The notes beneath the pieces were generated by a model. That model saw nothing but the letters and a program-made list of their open reading frames with translations, was not told where the DNA came from and ran no database searches. The translations under genes were made by a program, and so were the position numbers. A stretch of DNA of 16,452 nt from Erysipelotrichaceae bacterium (GTDB taxonomy: Bacteria > Bacillota_I > Bacilli_A > Erysipelotrichales > Erysipelotrichaceae): positions 1-16,452 of the forward strand of contig JAHHRC010000021.1 in the NCBI GenBank assembly GCA_020026035.1. The letters are read 5' to 3'. This document shows, piece by piece, positions 1-7,097 of the stretch. Within the stretch, counting starts at the first letter, position 1, and each line of letters starts with the position of its first letter.

Positions 1-130
1 CGATTTCAAGGTTGAAGTCTTGTACTGCAAGAACTCCTTCTTCTGTTACTTTAAGGTTTGTTTTCTTCTTTTTCTTTGAATTTGTGTTTGGATACACCTT
101 TTCAATATGTTTAAGGCTTACTGTTGCCAT
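1..130 (-). CDS. Sugar ABC transporter ATP-binding protein, MsmK/UgpC type (N-terminus only)
   Basis: Only the first 43 codons are visible; the gene runs off the left edge. The translation starts MATVSLKHIEKVYP and, after a lysine-rich stretch (residues 19-23), continues with VLAVQDFNLEI. This is the opening of the ATPases that power CUT1 carbohydrate importers (MsmK, UgpC, MalK), just ahead of the Walker A loop, which lies outside the window. The Lys-rich insertion between the first strand and the AVQDFNLEI strand is a variant I recall from Firmicutes members. A GGAGG ribosome-binding site lies about 8 nt before the ATG. It follows the small membrane gene by 24 nt and is probably the last or a late gene of the transporter operon. 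The call rests on a short fragment plus perfect context; Walker and signature motifs cannot be checked here. Confidence 0.85.
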   Translation of the reverse strand, partial: MATVSLKHIEKVYPNTNSKKKKKTNLKVTEEGVLAVQDFNLEI

Positions 131-154
131 AATTTAATCCTCCATCCGTATTCT

Positions 155-322
155 TTATTTAAAACGTCTATTATATGCACTCAATAAACCGATTAATCCG
201 AACATACCGATCAATTCTTCAGTAAGTCCAGTCATGTCATTGACCTTTTGCCCTTGAACAACAAGAGTAAAGAAGAATGCAAATAATACAAAACCAATAA
301 TATTACGTACTGTACGACTCAT
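155..322 (-). CDS. Small 55-residue hydrophobic membrane protein in sugar ABC operon
   Basis: A complete short frame, ATG at 322 to TAA at 155, sits between the second permease and the ATPase. The protein begins MSRTVRNIIGFVLF and ends LLSAYNRRFK. Residues 8-24 are strongly hydrophobic, residues 37-49 form a second Gly/Leu-rich hydrophobic stretch, and both ends are basic, so it looks like a one- or two-helix membrane peptide. The start is 8 nt after the permease stop codon and the possible ribosome-binding bases (AAAGG) overlap the end of the permease gene, suggesting translational coupling. The next gene starts 24 nt downstream, so the frame fits the operon exactly. The ending resembles small uncharacterised Firmicutes proteins annotated as DUF6903, which I recall with limited certainty. 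A role as accessory subunit or assembly factor of the importer is inference from position only. Confidence 0.75.
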   Translation of the reverse strand: MSRTVRNIIGFVLFAFFFTLVVQGQKVNDMTGLTEELIGMFGLIGLLSAYNRRFK

Positions 323-330
323 AGAACTAC

Positions 331-1191
331 CTAGCCTTTCAATCCACCAACCGTCATACCTTCGGTTAGTTTTCTTTGTACTGCGATATATAGAATCAAT
401 GTCGGTAACATAGCAATTACTAATCCGGCATACATAATTCCATAGTTCGTAGCTGTCTTTTCAACAGCCATGACATTTTTAAGACCCATTGATAATGTGT
501 CATTTCCATCCATCAATGTGTAGGCAATGATGTACTCATTCCAGAACGATAGGAAGTTAAATAAAATAACTGTAATAATACTTGGCTTAGCCATTGGAAC
601 CATGATGTGAACCATTGTCTTGAAGTAACTACATCCATCGATATAAGCTGCTTCTTCAAATCCCTTTGGAAGCGTCTTGAAGTAACCAGACAATAGATAC
701 ACTGTAAATGGCAATGCACTAGCGGCATATACAAAGGCTAATACAAAGCGGTTGTTTAGGAAGAAATGTGTTCCAAGAGCACGATTCCAGCCACTTAACA
801 TTAAGAAGATCGGAACTACGATGTAGTTAACGTTAATGAAAAGACCAGCCATGAATGTTGTTTCAAAGAACTTCTTTCCTTTAAATTCAAATCTTGAAAC
901 TGCATAAGATGCAGGAAGCGCCATAACTAACAATAGAATTAGAGCAGTTGCTGTAACAATTACAGAGTTCACGAAGAACTTACCCATATGAGCTTCCGTA
1001 AAGGCAATCTTGAAGTTATTGAAGTTCGCAGCTTGTGGAAGTGCCCAAGGATTTACACCCTTACCAATAAATTCAGAGTTGCTCTTTAAACTTGCCATGA
1101 ATACCCATCCAACTGGAACGATGATACTAATAGCAAATGCGATTAATACTACATAAATAAAGATTTTATATAGGTTATTACTTTTTTTCAT
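331..1191 (-). CDS. CUT1 sugar ABC transporter permease, MalG/UgpE family
   Basis: A 286-residue membrane protein forming one half of the membrane channel of a carbohydrate importer. It has about six hydrophobic segments (near residues 9-31, 71-95, 107-133, 148-170, 201-223 and 252-270). The cytoplasmic EAA loop that docks on the ATPase is clear at residues 176-200 (GFEEAAYIDGCSYF), and the C-terminus QRKLTEGMTVGGLKG is characteristic of the MalG branch. The frame is open up to 1242, but the ATG at 1191 is chosen because it is preceded by GGAGG at good spacing and gives a typical N-terminus (MKKSNN...). The longer version would overlap the preceding permease gene. It starts 19 nt after that gene's stop, so the two are co-transcribed. 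Substrate cannot be read from the permease; galacto-N-biose or lacto-N-biose is suggested by the neighbouring GH112 and GH101 genes. Confidence 0.93.
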   Translation of the reverse strand: MKKSNNLYKIFIYVVLIAFAISIIVPVGWVFMASLKSNSEFIGKGVNPWALPQAANFNNFKIAFTEAHMGKFFVNSVIVTATALILLLVMALPASYAVSRFEFKGKKFFETTFMAGLFINVNYIVVPIFLMLSGWNRALGTHFFLNNRFVLAFVYAASALPFTVYLLSGYFKTLPKGFEEAAYIDGCSYFKTMVHIMVPMAKPSIITVILFNFLSFWNEYIIAYTLMDGNDTLSMGLKNVMAVEKTATNYGIMYAGLVIAMLPTLILYIAVQRKLTEGMTVGGLKG

Positions 1192-1210
1192 TTTATACCT
1201 CCATTTACCA

Positions 1211-2101
1211 TTAGAACTTGTAGATTTCACGTTCCGTTGCACGGTTTACAACGAATGACATAACGAATGAGAAGATGAATACAACTACACCAATCGCCAT
1301 ACCATAACCATACGCACCGTTACTATAAGCTTGCTTATACATGTAGTTCAAGAATACTTCGGTACGACCATTTGGACCACCGTTAGACATAATTTGAACG
1401 AACAAGAAGCTCAAGTTGATTGTTGAAATAATGTAGAATGTCAAAGTAGTACGGATATTTGTCCAGATCAATGGAAGTGTAATATCGAAGAACATCTTCC
1501 ATTCACTAGCACCATCCAATGAAGCAGCTTCATAGAAGTCTTCAGGGATAGCAGCCATACTAGCCATGTACATAACCATGTAGTAACCAATTGCTTGCCA
1601 TACAAGCGCAAAGATTACGGAATAAATAACGATATCTGGTTCACTCATCCATTGGTGAGTCAAGTTAGCTAGATTTACGTTATTCAAGAAAGCATTCAAT
1701 AGACCAGTAGCTGGTGCATAGATTGCACCAAAGATACCAGCAATAACGACAATACTTAAAATATTTGGAATGTAGAAAATTACACGGAAGAAATTCTTAC
1801 ACTTGAATTTTCCACGTTGTAGAATTGCAGCCAATAGTACTGCAAGTAGAAGTGTCACAATTGTAACTACGACAATAATTAACAATGTGTTTTGTAATGC
1901 TTGAAGGAAGTTTTTATCCCCCATTAAATCCTTGAAGTTATCTAACCCTACAAATGTTTTGCGATTTGTAATACCACCCATGCTATAAAGCGACATGTTA
2001 AAGATACTTAATGTTGGGTAGTAAATAAATAGCACCAAACTTAGGATTGCTGGTGTTAGACAGCCAATCAAAAATTTTCTTTTTTCTTTTTTACGATCCA
2101 T
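1211..2101 (-). CDS. CUT1 sugar ABC transporter permease, MalF/UgpA family
   Basis: A 296-residue integral membrane protein, the partner of the MalG-type permease downstream. A basic N-terminus (MDRKKEKRK) precedes the first membrane segment at about residues 11-33; further hydrophobic segments lie near 70-94, 106-130, 157-181, 214-238 and 264-286. The EAA loop is at about residues 186-211, with EDFYEAASLDGASEW matching the family core (E-A-A-x-x-D-G). Length is normal for the UgpA/MsmF branch, which lacks the large periplasmic loop of enterobacterial MalF. The ATG at 2101 has GGAGG upstream. A GC-rich hairpin separates it from the solute-binding protein gene, so its expression is probably lower than that gene's. 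The assignment to family is firm; the transported sugar is inferred. Confidence 0.93.
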   Translation of the reverse strand: MDRKKEKRKFLIGCLTPAILSLVLFIYYPTLSIFNMSLYSMGGITNRKTFVGLDNFKDLMGDKNFLQALQNTLLIIVVVTIVTLLLAVLLAAILQRGKFKCKNFFRVIFYIPNILSIVVIAGIFGAIYAPATGLLNAFLNNVNLANLTHQWMSEPDIVIYSVIFALVWQAIGYYMVMYMASMAAIPEDFYEAASLDGASEWKMFFDITLPLIWTNIRTTLTFYIISTINLSFLFVQIMSNGGPNGRTEVFLNYMYKQAYSNGAYGYGMAIGVVVFIFSFVMSFVVNRATEREIYKF

Positions 2102-2123
2102 GCGAACCTCCGATTATTTAAAA

Positions 2124-2145
2124 GGGCGATGTTACTCCATCGCCC
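2124..2145 (-). terminator. Intercistronic stem-loop between solute-binding protein and permease genes
   Basis: GGGCGATG and CATCGCCC form a perfect 8-bp GC-rich stem with a 6-nt loop. In the direction of transcription it is followed by only four U residues. It lies 16 nt after the solute-binding protein stop codon and before the permease ribosome-binding site. This fits a leaky terminator or an mRNA-stabilising hairpin that lets the binding protein be made in excess over the permeases, as known for other binding-protein operons. Partial termination is inference. Confidence 0.7.
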
Positions 2146-2161
2146 CATTTTAACTTAATTC

Positions 2162-3529
2162 TTAGTCTAAGTTTTCTCTTAGTTTTGTCCAAGCTTCATC
2201 GAGTTGATTTTGGTAGTCATCAGCTGTTAGATCACCAGTATTTAAAGCATCAGCTGCTTCGTATACTGTTTGTTTTAGATCAAAGCCATTGATTGTCTTT
2301 GTTGTTGCCCAGTTACCAGAAATAGCTTCGTAACCTTCTTGTTCAGTTAGCTTATAAGAATCCTTAACTGGTCCTTCAGCTAATTGATCAGCAGCACCCT
2401 TTACAGGTGGAACGATTGGTGCAGGTGTTGCTTCACCTGTTTCCTTGTTAACAGATTCGTTAGCAAGCATTAGGTCAACTACTTTGTCAGAATACATGAA
2501 CTTAACGAATTCCTTAGCAAGATCCATATGTTTCGCATCTGCTGGAACCCACATTTGTTCTGTGTATGTGTATACATATCTGCTGTCGTCAGCACCGAAC
2601 TTAGGAAGTGCCATCATAGCCCATTCAAATCCTTCTGGAGTTGAGTCAGCCATTTCACCGATTACCCAGTTACCACAAGGTAAGAATAGTACTTCATCGT
2701 CAATAACTGCTTGTTGGTTTAGCTTATAGTTACCAGAGTTTGCGTTAGCAACTGTGTCTTTCCACATGAATTCAGGAGATACAACCTTAGCGAATGTATC
2801 TACTACCTTTTTACCTGATTCAGATGTCCAAGTTCCTTCACCGTAGCTTAGAGCTTGGTTGTAGAAGTCCATTCCACCAGCACTTGCCATTAAAGCAAAT
2901 AGTGGGCAATCTAAGTATCCGCTTGTTGGGTAAGCAAATAGAGCCTTACCGTCAGCCTTAGCCTTTTCACCTAGAGCGAAGAAATCGTCCCAAGTTTCAG
3001 GTAATTCGTAATCTTTTCCTTCTCCTACAAGGTTAGCATCGTACCAAAGACCTGTAGGTGTGTACATAATTGGAGCTAGGTAAATCTTACCATCGCCATA
3101 AGGTTGTGCTACAGCGTTGTCTGTAATACCACCAACCAAACGATCCTTAAGGTCAGCGTCGAATACATCAGTGATGTCTGCAACTGCTTTTTCCTTAAGC
3201 ATTGTTTCTACAAGACCACTAGGTTGACCTAGGTTGTAGTAAACAACGTCTGGAGCTTCGCCATTTTGCATAGCCTTGATTACGTCCTTATCAAGTTCAC
3301 TTGATAGGTGTAGATCAACTTCAACTCCCTTTTCAGCTTCGAAAGCGTCCTTAATGTTGTGCCAGATTTGAGCACCGTTTCCGCCTTCGAAAGCATAAAC
3401 AGATAATACTTCCTTTTCACCAGCATCTGTTGAGCCAGTTTCTTTTTGCGCAGGTTCACCACAACCAGCTAGCAATGTCATAGACATTGAAGTTGTAGCT
3501 AACAACGCCATCATCTTTTTAAAATTCAT
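2162..3529 (-). CDS. Sugar ABC transporter solute-binding lipoprotein, family 1
   Basis: A 455-residue extracellular binding protein that captures the sugar and delivers it to the two permeases encoded just downstream. Residues 1-22 are a lipoprotein signal peptide with lipobox LLAGC, giving lipidation at Cys23. A short polar tether (EPAQKETGSTDAGEK) follows, then a mature domain starting VLSVYAFEGGNGAQIW, typical of the SBP_bac_1 fold; APDVVYYN near residue 96 and the Trp/Tyr-rich C-terminal lobe also fit. Its length matches CUT1 oligosaccharide-binding proteins. The ATG at 3529 has AGGAGG 5 nt upstream. It is the first gene of an operon reading leftward, divergent from an AraC-type regulator. 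Given the GH112 phosphorylase and GH101 enzymes next door, galacto-N-biose or lacto-N-biose is the most likely ligand, by analogy with the bifidobacterial system. Specificity is not readable from sequence alone. Confidence 0.92.
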   Translation of the reverse strand: MNFKKMMALLATTSMSMTLLAGCGEPAQKETGSTDAGEKEVLSVYAFEGGNGAQIWHNIKDAFEAEKGVEVDLHLSSELDKDVIKAMQNGEAPDVVYYNLGQPSGLVETMLKEKAVADITDVFDADLKDRLVGGITDNAVAQPYGDGKIYLAPIMYTPTGLWYDANLVGEGKDYELPETWDDFFALGEKAKADGKALFAYPTSGYLDCPLFALMASAGGMDFYNQALSYGEGTWTSESGKKVVDTFAKVVSPEFMWKDTVANANSGNYKLNQQAVIDDEVLFLPCGNWVIGEMADSTPEGFEWAMMALPKFGADDSRYVYTYTEQMWVPADAKHMDLAKEFVKFMYSDKVVDLMLANESVNKETGEATPAPIVPPVKGAADQLAEGPVKDSYKLTEQEGYEAISGNWATTKTINGFDLKQTVYEAADALNTGDLTADDYQNQLDEAWTKLRENLD

Positions 3530-3568
3530 GATTTCCTCCTATATTTAAAAAGCATTGTTGATAGATTC

Positions 3569-3597
3569 ATTATAAAAAATACAGCGTTTGGAACCAT
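3569..3597 (-). promoter_or_regulatory. Predicted activator-dependent promoter of the sugar transporter operon
   Basis: Read on the minus strand, a perfect -10 TATAAT lies at 3569-3574. With a 17-bp spacer the -35 position (3592-3597) reads ATGGTT, a poor match to TTGACA. A strong -10 with a weak -35 is typical of promoters needing an activator, and the proximal copy of a repeated motif ends 2 bp upstream of this -35. The transcript would begin about 30 nt before the start of the solute-binding protein gene. This is a pattern-based prediction. Confidence 0.65.
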
Positions 3598-3599
3598 AT

Positions 3600-3628
3600 C
3601 AATATTGTTTTAAATTTTAGCAATATTG
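3600..3628. promoter_or_regulatory. Direct repeat CAATATTG x2, candidate AraC-family operator
   Basis: CAATATTG occurs at 3600-3607 and again at 3621-3628. The start-to-start distance is 21 bp, two helical turns, the usual spacing of the two half-sites bound by the paired helix-turn-helices of AraC-family dimers. The sites abut the weak -35 of the transporter promoter, the position used by class II activators. Each copy is itself palindromic, so orientation is undefined. Binding by the regulator encoded at 3866-4693 is inferred. Confidence 0.5.
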
Positions 3629-3777
3629 CGTATTACCCAACGAAAATTTTTGTCATCAATGAACCTTTAATACATGAAAATAATACCATAATTAAGCAAC
3701 TTTTTACAATCTTATGATTTGTGGGAAAATTAACGTATTACAAAAATACTAAAAAATGGCTAAAATAAGGCATAATT

Positions 3778-3791
3778 TGTAAGCGTTGCCA
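3778..3791. promoter_or_regulatory. cre-like catabolite control site in the divergent intergenic region
   Basis: TGTAAGCGTTGCCA matches the Gram-positive cre consensus TGWAANCGNTNWCA at 13 of 14 positions. It lies 20 bp upstream of the -35 of the AraC-type gene and about 180 bp upstream of the transporter promoter. CcpA-mediated control of the regulator is the likely meaning; an operator for another LacI-family protein is possible. The remaining intergenic sequence between 3630 and 3777 is AT-rich with nothing else I can name. Confidence 0.45.
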
Positions 3792-3811
3792 TGTAAGTGC
3801 ATACATAAGAA

Positions 3812-3841
3812 TTGACTCAAGATATCTAAACTTTGTATAGT
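3812..3841 (+). promoter_or_regulatory. Predicted SigA-type promoter of the AraC-family regulator
   Basis: TTGACT at 3812-3817 and TATAGT at 3836-3841, separated by 18 bp, each match the vegetative hexamer consensus at five of six positions. Transcription would start near 3848, leaving a leader of about 18 nt that contains the CGGAG ribosome-binding site at 3854-3858. This placement also argues against the in-frame TTG at 3833 as start codon, because it would lie upstream of the transcription start. Confidence 0.65.
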
Positions 3842-3865
3842 AGAACTAAAGAACGGAGATTTCTT

Positions 3866-4693
3866 ATGAGTAGTTTGAACTATCGATTAAAGAAAACAGA
3901 ATTAAAACGTATTGACGCAAGACTTTTATACATTACAGAATCCACCTTTGGACCAGACTGGTTAAGCATCCCTCACACCCACCATTTTGCCGAATTATTC
4001 TTCATCACCAAAGGCAAAGGCCAATTCATGATCGACAATGAATTGTATGACATTAAAAAGAACGACCTCATTGTCATTAACCCTAACGTCCTTCACACCG
4101 AATACGCCGCCAAAGGATCACAAGATTCCTTTGAATACGTTGTCTTTGGTGTAAATGGCCTACAATTCCTAGACGAATCCGCCTTCCAAACCTTCCTCAT
4201 CTACGATTTCAAAAACCAACGTGAATTGATCATGAACTACATTCAACTCTTACTCAATGAAGTAAAGATGAAAGATGAAAACTTCACTTCCATCTGCCAA
4301 AACCTATTAGAAGCGTTACTTCTATTAATCCTTAGAGGCACTAAAGTCGACTTAAAGATTGAACCAAGTAAGAAAATCACCCAAGAATGTCGTTTCATCG
4401 AACAATACATCAGCACCCATTACCGTGAAGACATTACCTTAGAAGACTTATCGAACCTTACATACCTCAATAAGTACTACTTAGTTCATAGCTTCAAAGA
4501 ATACACCGGCTATTCACCAATTAACTTCCTAATCAATGTCCGGATCCAAGAAGCCAAACACCTCTTATCCACAACCGACTACCCAATTTCCAAAATCGCC
4601 ATGCAAGTAGGCTTCTCATCACACTCCTACTTCTGCCAGATCTTTAAAAAAGAAACCGGCCAATCCCCACTGCAATATCGAAAAATGTCATAG
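3866..4693 (+). CDS. AraC-family transcriptional regulator
   Basis: A 275-residue DNA-binding regulator with the classic two-part layout. Residues about 15-100 form a cupin-like sensor domain (IPHTHHFAELFFITKGKG and LIVINPNVLHTEY are the typical strands). Residues about 172-275 hold two helix-turn-helix units, the second with the signature ISKIAMQVGFSSHSYFCQIFKK followed by TGQSPLQYRK. It is the only plus-strand gene and diverges from the sugar transporter operon, with the GH112 gene convergent behind it. The start is taken at ATG 3866 because of the CGGAG site and the promoter just upstream; the frame is also open from a TTG at 3833. By position it most likely activates the transporter operon, and perhaps the glycosidase genes, when the disaccharide or a breakdown product is present. 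The effector is not known from sequence. Confidence 0.93.
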   Translation: MSSLNYRLKKTELKRIDARLLYITESTFGPDWLSIPHTHHFAELFFITKGKGQFMIDNELYDIKKNDLIVINPNVLHTEYAAKGSQDSFEYVVFGVNGLQFLDESAFQTFLIYDFKNQRELIMNYIQLLLNEVKMKDENFTSICQNLLEALLLLILRGTKVDLKIEPSKKITQECRFIEQYISTHYREDITLEDLSNLTYLNKYYLVHSFKEYTGYSPINFLINVRIQEAKHLLSTTDYPISKIAMQVGFSSHSYFCQIFKKETGQSPLQYRKMS

Positions 4694-4719
4694 GACTTCT
4701 GCGGAAGTCCTTTTTCTTT
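4692..4719 (+). terminator. Rho-independent terminator of the AraC-family gene
   Basis: AGGACTTC pairs perfectly with GAAGTCCT around a TGCG loop (4692-4711), followed by a U-rich tract to 4719. The hairpin begins within the stop codon of the regulator gene, so termination is immediate. Confidence 0.92.
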
Positions 4720-4722
4720 ACG

Positions 4723-4754
4723 CAAAAAAAGACCTGCCATTTCTGACAAGTCTT
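4723..4754 (-). terminator. Rho-independent terminator of the GH112 phosphorylase gene
   Basis: On the minus strand AAGACTTGTCA pairs with TGGCAGGTCTT around a GAAA loop: 11 pairs, two of them G-U. A run of seven U residues follows (A tract at 4724-4730). It starts 8 nt after the phosphorylase stop codon and stands back to back with the terminator of the convergent regulator gene. Confidence 0.93.
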
Positions 4755-4762
4755 AAGAAGGT

Positions 4763-6922
4763 TTATTCTTCCCAGCTAAACCATCTGATTTCAGCTGGTT
4801 CTAGGTGCATTTCCATTTCTGTATGACGTCCATCGTATACCAATGTGTCTTGTGGTTCGTATGTATTGTTTACAACACAGTACTTACCATTTGCCACAAA
4901 GGCATGAACTTCAACATTTACGTTTGTTGCATACCATGTATGAAGTTGTTCTTCACCATGACTTGCCCAAAGAATGGAACGGTATAGTAAACGAGAGTTT
5001 TCGAAGTTGAATGGAAGACCGCTCATATAAACGGCACGACCCTTACCATATTCGTTTACTGCAAGTTGAACACCCTTGTTTTCTTGCTTCACAACAGTTG
5101 CGCTTGGTAATGCAAAGATATTTGGCTTACCTTCACCAAAGTCAATTGGAGAAACGCTATCTTCTGTAATGAAGTGATCATGTTCTTCCCAGTTATACTT
5201 ATCGTAGTTCAATGTATAACCATTTTCTTCTTCAACACCAAGAAGTGTTGCAAGCTGGAAGTAATGACCTTGGTGTTGGAACGCAGAAGGTTCACCGACA
5301 CCAATGAATCCACCACCGTTGTATACAAACTCACGAATTGTTGTAAGAACCTTTTCATCGATCCAGTTTTCACATCCAGTATGAGCTGTATAAGCATCAC
5401 CAAGGTTGAAGATTACATCAACATCCTTCAAGATGCTTGGATTTTCTTTAATATCATCGAAGTTGATGAACATTACATCAAATGGAGCACCAGACAATGC
5501 TTCCATAACTCCGTGATAGGAATAGTTTTGTTTCTGATAAAGCGCATGGTGAACCATGTGATTACCCCAAGAACGCATCTTACCCCAACAGTTCAATACA
5601 GCAACCTTCTTCAAGCAGTAAGCTGTTGTACCATGAATGTTGTCATAAAGTTCACGGAACTCATCACAAACACTTGCAACATAATCCACAAAGTCAGGGA
5701 ATTCATACGCAAGCTTCAAGTATCCACCGTAACCAATACGGTCAATTGGAGATCTCAAGATCGCACGTCTAGCACATAGCCAGTTGTTACGAGCTTCCAC
5801 TACAGGATCTGCTCCATCATAGAAGCTATCTGGGAAGAAGTAAGGTAAGAATCTACCTTCACGGTAGTTAACACCCTTAACATCTGAGATCAAACGTAGT
5901 GTTGTACCATTCCCAACAGAACCTACGATTGCATCAAGACCGATTGTCTTAAATTCATCCATGAATGGTTCTGTACCAATCCAGTGGTCCCCAAGGAACA
6001 TCATTGCTTCTACATTGTGGGAATGACATAGGTCAACTAATTCCTTCGCAAGAGCCGCAACTTCTTTTCTTTGGAAGGCAACGAAGTCTAAGAATTCCTT
6101 CGATGGCTTTCTGTATTGGTTGTTCATATAACCTTGGTCAATGATATATTCAGGTCTAAATGCATAGCCCACTTCCTTTTCGAAGCGTTCAATTACATAA
6201 GGACTTACAGATGCTGAATATCCATACCAGTCAACGAACTTTTCACGTGCTAAATCATCAAAGATTAGAGTGAACTGATGGAAGAATGTCGTGAAACGAA
6301 TCACGTTTACATGTGGATGTTCCAAAATGAACTTTTCTAATCTCTTTAGTGTAAATTCATGAGAAAGAGGCTGTCTTACGTCAAATGTAATTTGCTTTTC
6401 GAAGTCTTTCCAATCATTTACCAATGCATTGTACATATGAACTGGATCCCACATGATGAATGCTAAGAAACTTACTGTATATTCATGATAATGCTTCGCA
6501 TTGTTCACGATTACATCTTGTGTTTCTTCATCGTATGTCCAATCCGATACAACTTCACCAGTTGTACGGTCAACAACTTCCCAATACTTACGAATATCGT
6601 CTTGGTCATTTACCTTAAGCATATCCTTGTATAAATGATCCATTAGATGAATACGTAGTGTTGTATCAACGGCTGTATAGAATGAAGTCATAATGTACAT
6701 CTGTTGAATTTCTTCTGGATGTGCCTTTGCCCATTCGTTTTCTTTTCTTGTTGTGTAATACGTCTTGTAGATCTTTTGATCTAAGTTCTTCAATTCTTCA
6801 GGAAACTCTGTTCCGTCACAATCTCTTAGAGCGTCCCCACCCCAACGTTCGATCATCTCCAATGTCTCTTTGACAACGTCGTGATCAGTTGGAATTGTAA
6901 CTCTACCTGTTCTTTTCGTCAT
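4763..6922 (-). CDS. Galacto-N-biose/lacto-N-biose phosphorylase, GH112
   Basis: A 719-residue cytoplasmic enzyme that splits a beta-1,3-linked galactosyl-N-acetylhexosamine with inorganic phosphate, yielding alpha-galactose-1-phosphate and GalNAc or GlcNAc. The N-terminus (RVTIPTDHD... RWGGDALRDCDGTEF) and HKYWEVVDRTTGEV-like stretch near residue 112 match bifidobacterial LnpA closely. Asp312 in FLGDHWIGTEP corresponds to the general acid described as Asp313 in the Bifidobacterium longum enzyme. A TIM-barrel is followed by a Rossmann-like domain (about 435-655) and a small C-terminal beta domain. There is no signal peptide, so it acts on imported disaccharide. AAGGAG lies 11 nt before the ATG. 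Galactosyl-beta-1,4-rhamnose phosphorylases share this family, but the adjacent GH101 genes, which release galacto-N-biose, make that disaccharide the best guess. The name gnpA/lnpA would apply if activity is confirmed. Confidence 0.95.
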   Translation of the reverse strand: MTKRTGRVTIPTDHDVVKETLEMIERWGGDALRDCDGTEFPEELKNLDQKIYKTYYTTRKENEWAKAHPEEIQQMYIMTSFYTAVDTTLRIHLMDHLYKDMLKVNDQDDIRKYWEVVDRTTGEVVSDWTYDEETQDVIVNNAKHYHEYTVSFLAFIMWDPVHMYNALVNDWKDFEKQITFDVRQPLSHEFTLKRLEKFILEHPHVNVIRFTTFFHQFTLIFDDLAREKFVDWYGYSASVSPYVIERFEKEVGYAFRPEYIIDQGYMNNQYRKPSKEFLDFVAFQRKEVAALAKELVDLCHSHNVEAMMFLGDHWIGTEPFMDEFKTIGLDAIVGSVGNGTTLRLISDVKGVNYREGRFLPYFFPDSFYDGADPVVEARNNWLCARRAILRSPIDRIGYGGYLKLAYEFPDFVDYVASVCDEFRELYDNIHGTTAYCLKKVAVLNCWGKMRSWGNHMVHHALYQKQNYSYHGVMEALSGAPFDVMFINFDDIKENPSILKDVDVIFNLGDAYTAHTGCENWIDEKVLTTIREFVYNGGGFIGVGEPSAFQHQGHYFQLATLLGVEEENGYTLNYDKYNWEEHDHFITEDSVSPIDFGEGKPNIFALPSATVVKQENKGVQLAVNEYGKGRAVYMSGLPFNFENSRLLYRSILWASHGEEQLHTWYATNVNVEVHAFVANGKYCVVNNTYEPQDTLVYDGRHTEMEMHLEPAEIRWFSWEE

Positions 6923-7000
6923 GATAAAGAATTCTCCTTTATTTACTTGCTAATAGTAGGGATAATACACCCTAAATTAAATGGTTTTATTGTTTCTTTT

Positions 7001-7029
7001 TTTAGATATCTTGCTATGGAATCTGTAAA
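7001..7029 (-). promoter_or_regulatory. Weak candidate promoter of the GH112 gene
   Basis: On the minus strand TTTACA (7024-7029) and TCTAAA (7001-7006) are 17 bp apart, matching consensus at five and four of six positions. It lies between the terminator of the upstream GH101 gene and the phosphorylase start, where a promoter is expected if the gene is transcribed alone. Chance matches of this quality are common in AT-rich DNA. Confidence 0.3.
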
Positions 7030-7048
7030 AATCATAAAATTTCAGAAG

Positions 7049-7083
7049 AAAGAAGGAAGTGCTTACACACAACCTTCTTTTTT
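7049..7083 (-). terminator. Probable terminator after the complete GH101 gene
   Basis: AAAGAAGG and CCTTCTTT (7049-7056 and 7073-7080) form an 8-bp outer stem, with a short inner GTG/CAC pairing. On the minus strand a U-rich run follows the stem. It lies about 15 nt after the GH101 stop. The stem is AT-rich and interrupted, so termination may be partial, leaving some read-through into the phosphorylase gene. Confidence 0.6.
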
Positions 7084-7097
7084 AAGATTCAAAAGGA

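Noticed and set aside
1192..1242. N-terminal extension of the MalG-type permease
   Set aside because: It would overlap the preceding permease gene by 32 nt, and the ATG at 1191 has a strong GGAGG site.
3833..3865. Upstream TTG start for the AraC-family gene
   Set aside because: It lies upstream of the predicted transcription start and lacks a ribosome-binding site; ATG 3866 has CGGAG and a normal N-terminus.
5174..5779. A 201-codon plus-strand frame inside the GH112 gene
   Set aside because: It is opposite a strongly conserved enzyme gene, shows no recognisable domain and has no convincing ribosome-binding site.
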